Shown here: positions 5,933 to 10,762 of the stretch, piece by piece | Layout: the number at the start of each line of letters is the position of its first letter | Position numbering within the stretch: position 1 is the first letter of the stretch | Origin: BS750m-G62 sp964577175 | Lineage (GTDB): Bacteria; Planctomycetota; Phycisphaerae; FEN-1346 | Direction: 5' to 3' | Assembly: GCA_964577175.1 (NCBI GenBank) | Contig: CAZNYC010000136.1 | Location: 1 to 10,762, forward strand | Length of the DNA stretch: 10,762 nucleotides | Notes under the pieces: generated by a model | What the model saw: only the letters and a program-made list of their open reading frames with translations | Told to the model about the DNA's origin: nothing | The model's database searches: none | Made by a program: the position numbers and the translations under genes

Positions 5933-8046
5933 CGGGCGCGCCCTCCGAGTTGCAGCAGGGGGACGGGCCGGCGGCGGCGTTTCCACACCGCCAGGACCAG
6001 GGTCTCCAGCGCCAGGCACGCCGCTGCAACGGCGGCGAGGTACGGCCAGAGGGGCAGCGAGACGCCGGCGGTGGTCAACCGGCCTTCGTCGCCGAGCACC
6101 GAGACGGTCGCCGCCCCGGTCCGCTTCGACTCCACCAGGTCCTGGAGGCGGAACGGCCGGGTGTCGGTCTCCTTCGGGTCGACGTTCACGACGCCGACGT
6201 CGGCCGGCGCGCCGCCGCAGAGGACGGGGTAGTGGCCGGGCGCGTCCACCGGCGGGAGCGACAGGCGGACCGTGCGCCCGCGGGAGACGACGGTGCTCTC
6301 GAGGGTCCCCCCGCGGGGGGTCGTCACGCGGTAATCGGCGTCGGCGGCGGCGGCGAGGACGTCGATCGCCCACGCCGTGCCGGGCGTGTGGAACGGGGCG
6401 TCCGGCGTGGCGCGGAGGGCCCGCAGCACTTCGTGGACCAGGACGGGGAAGAGCGGGCTGCCGGCCAGGTTCCCCCCGCCGGCCGTCACGGGCAGGTTGG
6501 CGAAGACGGCGGCGCCGCGACCGGCGGGCGACAGGGCCAGGGCGGCCGAGCCGTCCGGGTACCGCAGCAGGACCTCGTCCTCGCCGGCCTCGAGCGATTC
6601 GGTGAGGAAGTATCGGCGGAACCGGAGCCCCGCCAGGTCACCGTGGTCCGGCTGGTCGAACACCCGCAGCGGTCCGCCCGCGCGGCGGGGGGCCGCCAGC
6701 CGCCGGGCGTCGCCGGGCTCCGTCTCGACCAGGCGGACCAGGCGGAACGGCGGGGCGACGGTCCCGTCCGACGCCCCGCGCAGCGCCGCCAGCGTCTCCG
6801 GCGAGGACGGGCCGTCCAGGAAACACACCAGGTACGCCCCGTCGGTCACGCGGCGGACGATGGTGGGCAGCGTGTCGCCGCCGAGGGACACCGGGCTGAC
6901 GAGGCAGAACGCGTCGGCGGTTTCGAGGCTCCGCCGGTCGATCTCACGGCTCCGCCGCTGGACGACCCGCACGCCGGTGCGGGCGTCGTCCGACGGGCGG
7001 AGCGCCGTGGCCACGAAGAACGCCGGGCTCGACGTGTCCGCCGGGTCGGCGTCGCTCACGAGCAGCATCTCCAGGGCCGGGCGGACCCGGATCTTGAAGT
7101 ACCGCTCGTCGTCCTCGCCCAGGCCGTCGCCGGAGAGGCGCAGGCGGCCCGGCCGGCACCCGGCGGTGGGCAGAGAAAACTCGAACCGGACCGTCGCGGA
7201 GCGGAACGGCTTGAGCCGGACGTCGCGCCGGCGGGTCACGCCCTCCAGGTCGAGCCGGACGGTCTCCCGCCGCCCTTCGGCCGTGGCGTTGAAGACGGTG
7301 CACGCCAGGTCGATCGTCTCGTTCTCCACCGGCTGGCCCGGCGAGCAGGCCAGGTCCACGATGCCGACGTTGGGCACGGCCTCCTCGACCACCGGCCGCA
7401 GGTAGACGTTGACGCCCTCGAGGCGGTCGAAGCGGACGGGCCCCCAGTTGGTGCGCTGGAAGTCGCTGAAGACGTAGACGTCCCCCTGGCCGGCGAGCAT
7501 GCGTCGCGCCAGGGCGAGGGCGGCCTCCGGGTCGCCGCGTTCAAAGGTGGCGTGAGCGGCCGAGAGCCGCTCGTGCAGCGCCGCCAGGTTCCGCGACAGG
7601 GCCGGCAGGACCGCCTCCGGCCGCGCGCCGATGAAGATGAGGCCGGCCTCGCTGCCCTTCCGGAGGCTCCGGAGCAAATCGGCCGCCTGGCCACGCGCCC
7701 GCGCAAAGACGGGAACGCCGCTCTCGGCCGCCCGCATGCTGAGACTGGCGTCGACCACGACGGCGACGCGGCGGGCCCGGCCGGGTTCGACCGCGGCCCT
7801 GCGGTCCCGCCAGAACGGACGGGCGAACGCCAGGACGAGCGCCGCGATCGCCAGCGTCCGCAGGGCCAGCACGAGCCAGGTCCGCAGCCGATGGAGGGCC
7901 TGGCGGCCGGCGCCGGCCTCCAGCAGGAGGTGATACGTCGGGTACCGGATGATGCGGGGGCGGGCCCGCGTCAGGAAATGGACGAGGATCGGCAGCCCGG
8001 CCCCGGCCAGGCCCAGCAGAAACCACGGATGCATCCAGCCGATCAT
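5929..8046 (-). CDS. BatA-type membrane protein with VWA domain, 705 aa
   Basis: This is a membrane-anchored VWA protein of the BatA/aerotolerance type, usual partner of MoxR and DUF58 proteins. The N-terminus MHPWFLLGLAGAGLPILVHF (5-24) followed by TRARPR is the typical BatA N-terminal domain. A second helix spans about 57-77 (WLVLALRTLAIAALVLAF). The VWA domain starts with VVVDASLSM (96-104) and has VYVFSDFQ (190-197) as its later acidic motif, so the metal site looks intact. Residues about 225-320 resemble a CARDB/Ig-like module, and about 325-560 look like a mixed domain that I cannot name. A C-terminal helix (666-687) ends in KRRRRP, so both ends face the cytoplasm while the VWA and later domains have to be placed by topology. 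I chose ATG 8044-8046 (GGGGGG just upstream); GTG 8058 and ATG 8034 are alternatives. The stop overlaps the next gene as ATGA, which indicates translational coupling. Confidence 0.92.
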   Translation of the reverse strand: MIGWMHPWFLLGLAGAGLPILVHFLTRARPRIIRYPTYHLLLEAGAGRQALHRLRTWLVLALRTLAIAALVLAFARPFWRDRRAAVEPGRARRVAVVVDASLSMRAAESGVPVFARARGQAADLLRSLRKGSEAGLIFIGARPEAVLPALSRNLAALHERLSAAHATFERGDPEAALALARRMLAGQGDVYVFSDFQRTNWGPVRFDRLEGVNVYLRPVVEEAVPNVGIVDLACSPGQPVENETIDLACTVFNATAEGRRETVRLDLEGVTRRRDVRLKPFRSATVRFEFSLPTAGCRPGRLRLSGDGLGEDDERYFKIRVRPALEMLLVSDADPADTSSPAFFVATALRPSDDARTGVRVVQRRSREIDRRSLETADAFCLVSPVSLGGDTLPTIVRRVTDGAYLVCFLDGPSSPETLAALRGASDGTVAPPFRLVRLVETEPGDARRLAAPRRAGGPLRVFDQPDHGDLAGLRFRRYFLTESLEAGEDEVLLRYPDGSAALALSPAGRGAAVFANLPVTAGGGNLAGSPLFPVLVHEVLRALRATPDAPFHTPGTAWAIDVLAAAADADYRVTTPRGGTLESTVVSRGRTVRLSLPPVDAPGHYPVLCGGAPADVGVVNVDPKETDTRPFRLQDLVESKRTGAATVSVLGDEGRLTTAGVSLPLWPYLAAVAAACLALETLVLAVWKRRRRPVPLLQLGGRAR

Positions 8047-8109
8047 GCCGCCCCCCACGTGCCTCCGGCCGGCTCCTTGAAGATCGCCATGGTTACAGGG
8101 CTACTCGCC

Positions 8110-9039
8110 CTACCGCTTGGCCCGCAGGTGCTGCCGCTGCGTCTGCCGGGCCAGGAAGCAGTGTTTCAGGAACAGGTACGGGTCCGCGTCCACGCGGGCC
8201 CGGTAGTAGGCGCATCCGCGGGTCTTGGCGGCCGCTTCGATGCCGGCCGCGAGGTCGGCGAACCGCCGGCGGTAGAGGTCGCGGAGGACCTCCGGCTCGG
8301 CCGTGAAACGGCCGCGGCCACCCTCCGTCTCGCAGAAACGGGCCGTGGGCACGTCCGGCAGGTCCACCTCTTCCGGGTGCACGACGTGGAAGAGCATCAC
8401 GTCGAACTGGGACCGGCGGAAGAGATCGACGGCTTTCCAGAGGTCGGGGGCGGGATCGAGGAAGTCGCTGAGGACGATCAGCACGCCCCGGCGCTCCACG
8501 CGCTGATACACGTCGCGGAGGCAGCCGCCCAGGTCGGTCGGGCCGGCCGGTTCGGCGGTGCCGAGGCCGTCGACGAGGACGGCGAGGTGCGGCCAACTGC
8601 CGCGCGGCGGGAGGTACCGCTGGACCCCCCCCGCGCCCAGCGCCAGGCCCACCTGGTCGCCCTCGCTGACCACGAGGTACGCGAGCGCCGCGGCAAGGCG
8701 GCACGCGTACGCCTGCTTCGAGTCGCTCCGCCGGAGGACGCCCTCGAACGCCATGGAGCCGCTCGTGTCGACCACGAGGTACGCGAGCAGGTTCCGCTCG
8801 GCCTCGTACAGGCGGACGTAGTGGCGGTCGGTCCGGGCGAAGACCTTCCAGTCGATGAGGCGGACGTCGTCGCCCTCGACGTAGTTGCGGAAGTCGGCGA
8901 ACTCGACGGCCGTGCCGCGGTAATGCGACCTGTGGGGCCCGGCGAAGGTGCCCTCGGCGGCCCCCTGGGGCTGGAGGCGGACCCGCCGGAGCATCTCCAT
9001 CTTCTTCAGGTCCAGGTACGGATGGTCGAACACGGGCAC
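8110..9039 (-). CDS. DUF58 domain protein with VWA-like metal site, 309 aa
   Basis: DUF58 proteins are the usual companions of MoxR ATPases and carry a VWA-like fold; their biochemical role is not established. The signature is very clear: GPHRSHYRGTAVEFADFRNY (34-53), EGDDVRLIDWKVFAR (55-69), then LVVDTSGSM (88-96) as the first MIDAS motif, a Thr in PAGPTDL near 168, and LSDF (190-193) as the last motif. All three metal-binding motifs are therefore present. There is no membrane segment, so it is cytoplasmic. I chose GTG at 9037-9039 because AAAGG lies 7 bases upstream and the usual start VPVFDHPYLDLKKMEMLRR follows. A longer frame extends to an ATG at 9147 but adds 36 residues unlike the family. 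It lies 198 bases after moxR and 63 bases before the BatA-type gene, in the same orientation. The length fits the family. Confidence 0.95.
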   Translation of the reverse strand: MPVFDHPYLDLKKMEMLRRVRLQPQGAAEGTFAGPHRSHYRGTAVEFADFRNYVEGDDVRLIDWKVFARTDRHYVRLYEAERNLLAYLVVDTSGSMAFEGVLRRSDSKQAYACRLAAALAYLVVSEGDQVGLALGAGGVQRYLPPRGSWPHLAVLVDGLGTAEPAGPTDLGGCLRDVYQRVERRGVLIVLSDFLDPAPDLWKAVDLFRRSQFDVMLFHVVHPEEVDLPDVPTARFCETEGGRGRFTAEPEVLRDLYRRRFADLAAGIEAAAKTRGCAYYRARVDADPYLFLKHCFLARQTQRQHLRAKR

Positions 9040-9173
9040 AGGGTCGCCTTTCGCGGTGCGCGGTCGGCCGGTTCGGGCCGCGAGCAACTGGAGCGGTTTA
9101 ACCTTGGGTGATCGTGTGGTGGTTCTTCGCAGGCCACCGCGCTTCACGCATCGCCCGTCTTGTGCGCGGCGGT

Positions 9174-9199
9174 TTCCCCTCGGCTCCGCTCGGGACAGG
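9174..9199. repeat. Copy of a widely dispersed intergenic motif (CCTGTCCCGAGCGGAGCCGA type)
   Basis: In the 198-base gap between moxR and the DUF58 gene, the minus strand contains CCTGTCCCGAGCGGAGCC followed by GAGGGG. Read as protein in one frame it gives ACPERSRG, a spurious peptide I recognise as recurring in annotations of many unrelated bacteria, produced by a short intergenic motif of this kind (CGAGCG-AG-CGAGGG). Its function is unknown. I saw no second copy here. The rest of the gap (9040-9237) shows no convincing gene, promoter or terminator. Confidence 0.45.
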
Positions 9200-9237
9200 C
9201 GCCGACCCGCCGGCCTACCATGCGACCTTAAAATGCG

Positions 9238-10254
<1,017 letters not shown>

Positions 10255-10368
10255 GATATGCCCCCCCTGCTCGATACCCGGTGACCGTCGTTTCGGCTGT
10301 CGGAATAGAACAAGACGCTTCGGGCCACGCAAGCGCAAAGTCCGAAACGGTTTTTGCCAAGCCAATCG

Positions 10369-10374
10369 TTTATA
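10369..10374 (-). promoter_or_regulatory. Candidate -10 element for the MoxR operon
   Basis: TATAAA on the minus strand (10369-10374) matches the -10 consensus at five of six positions and lies in one of the few A/T-rich patches upstream of moxR. It would start a transcript near 10362 with a leader of about 108 bases. No good -35 sits 16-18 bases upstream; that position is taken by the palindrome at 10386-10398, which suggests an activator-dependent or alternative sigma promoter. Confidence 0.35.
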
Positions 10375-10385
10375 CGGATGGCCCG

Positions 10386-10398
10386 GGGAATTATTCCC
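10386..10398. promoter_or_regulatory. 13-bp palindrome GGGAATTATTCCC, possible operator
   Basis: This is a perfect inverted repeat, GGGAAT-T-ATTCCC, in an otherwise GC-rich region. It lies 11 bases upstream of the candidate -10 of the MoxR operon and so covers the place where -35 would be. Its position and symmetry suit a dimeric regulator. It is a single copy in the window and no regulator gene is nearby, so binding is inferred. Confidence 0.35.
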
Positions 10399-10422
10399 GA
10401 TCTCCCGGGAAAGAAAACAGAA

Positions 10423-10460
10423 CCGGCGGCGTAAGCCGTCGGCTATCTTCATCCGCCGCG
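10423..10460. repeat. Dispersed hairpin repeat, copy 2
   Basis: CCGGCGGC (10423-10430), loop GTAA, then GCCGTCGG (10435-10442) form the same hairpin as at 545-565, with one G-T pair. It is followed by a similar tail ending in ATCCGCCGCG. Orientation is the same as copy 1. It lies upstream of the MoxR promoter candidate, where it could mark the end of a neighbouring transcript or be a mobile or structural repeat. Confidence 0.6.
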
Positions 10461-10631
10461 TGGCTCGCGCCGCCACCCGGCAGTACCCTGCCGCTCCCGC
10501 GGCGGGCTCAAGCGGCGTGGGGCGATCGATACTCTGAGAAAACGGGTTGGCGCGCACCCCCCGAAAATGCGCTTTTTCCGACCCCGAATCGCCGATTCTG
10601 TCCCGTGTGGGACGATTGGGGGCCGGCATGT

Positions 10632-10637
10632 TAAAAT
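10632..10637 (+). promoter_or_regulatory. Possible rightward -10 element
   Basis: TAAAAT (five of six matches to the -10 consensus) lies in an A/T-rich patch and faces right. A small palindrome GTCCC-GTGT-GGGAC (10600-10613) lies 18 bases upstream of it, in the -35 area, and no consensus -35 is present. If used, it would produce the structured leader at 10683-10736. Weak support. Confidence 0.25.
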
Positions 10638-10682
10638 GGGTAAGGCGAAACGTACCCCTTTTTTCAACTTTTTGATCGAAAC

Positions 10683-10736
10683 GCGCGCCGATGCGCGCAA
10701 ACTTGCCCTGAACTTGCGCCTTTTTTCGGTGCATCG
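10683..10736 (+). promoter_or_regulatory. Candidate attenuator-like leader with alternative hairpins and T-run
   Basis: On the plus strand GCGCGC-CGAT-GCGCGC (10683-10698) can form a 6-bp hairpin. Its right arm overlaps GCGCAA (10695-10700), which can instead pair with TTGCGC (10714-10719), followed by C and six T (10721-10726), as in an intrinsic terminator. CGATGC (10689-10694) is also perfectly complementary to GCATCG (10731-10736), immediately before a strong Shine-Dalgarno. Mutually exclusive stems before a T-run are the layout of attenuators and riboswitches. The controlled gene would lie past the window's right edge; this is inference from base pairing only. Confidence 0.35.
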
Positions 10737-10757
10737 AGGAGGGGCGATATGAATTAA
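10736..10757 (+). promoter_or_regulatory. Strong Shine-Dalgarno followed by ATG-AAT-TAA
   Basis: GAGGAGGGG (10736-10744) precedes ATG at 10749-10751, the best ribosome-binding site in the right-hand region. The frame closes after two codons (ATG AAT TAA), so either this is a minimal start-stop leader ORF for a gene beyond the window, or the ATG is not used. The window ends five bases later. Confidence 0.35.
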
Positions 10758-10762
10758 AAGAT

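Noticed and set aside
4010..6232. Plus-strand open frame of 740 codons
   Set aside because: Antisense shadow of the composite membrane protein; no ribosome site, domain or signal peptide.
5950..9111. Plus-strand open frame of over 1000 codons antisense to the BatA-type and DUF58 genes
   Set aside because: Its translation is a run of Arg, Gly, Gln, Ala and Val without family motifs, while the opposite strand encodes clear DUF58 and BatA motifs. Such frames arise from very high third-position GC.
10638..10664. GGGTA/TACCC hairpin followed by CTTTTTT as a rightward terminator
   Set aside because: Only a 5-bp stem with a 10-base loop, and it overlaps the candidate -10 site; no plus-strand gene precedes it.
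10255..10734. 160-codon upstream extension of the moxR frame
   Set aside because: The extension reads as Arg-rich non-family sequence, covers the hairpin repeat, palindrome and promoter-like site, and MoxR proteins normally begin close to the chosen ATG.
10636..10752. Plus-strand small ORF beginning MGKAKRTPFF and ending at TGA overlapping the ATG at 10749
   Set aside because: No ribosome site before its ATG and its DNA is explained by the leader hairpins and T-runs; kept only as part of the leader observation.

Overview
The window comes from a very GC-rich bacterium. The gene set (MoxR ATPase, DUF58, BatA-type and DUF4175-like membrane proteins, large secreted proteins of unknown function) and the dispersed GC hairpin repeats suggest Planctomycetota. 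That placement is inferred from gene content and style, not from a phylogenetic marker. All confident genes lie on the minus strand, so the operon reads from right to left.

Layout, in the direction of transcription. The right end (10255-10762) is non-coding. It holds a likely promoter for the operon with a 13-bp palindrome beside it, one copy of a hairpin repeat, and at the far right a plus-strand leader-like structure (nested hairpins, T-run, strong Shine-Dalgarno) pointing out of the window. Then come a MoxR-family AAA+ ATPase (9238-10254), a DUF58 protein with a complete VWA-like metal site (8110-9039), and a BatA-type membrane VWA protein (5929-8046). Next is a very unusual membrane protein (5932 down to 3380), overlapping BatA by ATGA. 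A reading-frame break near 3431 leads into a soluble protein of unknown function (2424-3431), followed by a signal-peptide-bearing secreted protein (672-2363). After an intergenic region of about 320 bases, the 5' end of metK (S-adenosylmethionine synthetase) runs off the left edge, with its own candidate promoter and a structured leader.

MoxR, DUF58 and BatA-type VWA proteins form a widespread envelope-associated module. The ATPase is thought to act as a chaperone or remodelling factor for the VWA-domain partners. The downstream proteins here are membrane-anchored or secreted and are presumably the clients or periplasmic/extracellular arm of the same system.

The most remarkable object is the ORF at 3380-5932. 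It reads as pieces of three proteins joined in frame: the start of a membrane VWA protein cut off after its first metal-binding motif, a DUF4175-like protein lacking its own N-terminus, and the C-terminal part of a 5'-nucleotidase/metallophosphatase-like protein lacking its metal ligands. A frameshift then leads into a fourth protein that seems to lack its signal peptide. The pieces look like successive operon genes collapsed together. Genuine serial gene fusion and assembly collapse both fit, and read mapping would decide. The last two proteins (2424-3431 and 672-2363) appear to share a homologous C-terminal domain, which suggests an old tandem duplication.
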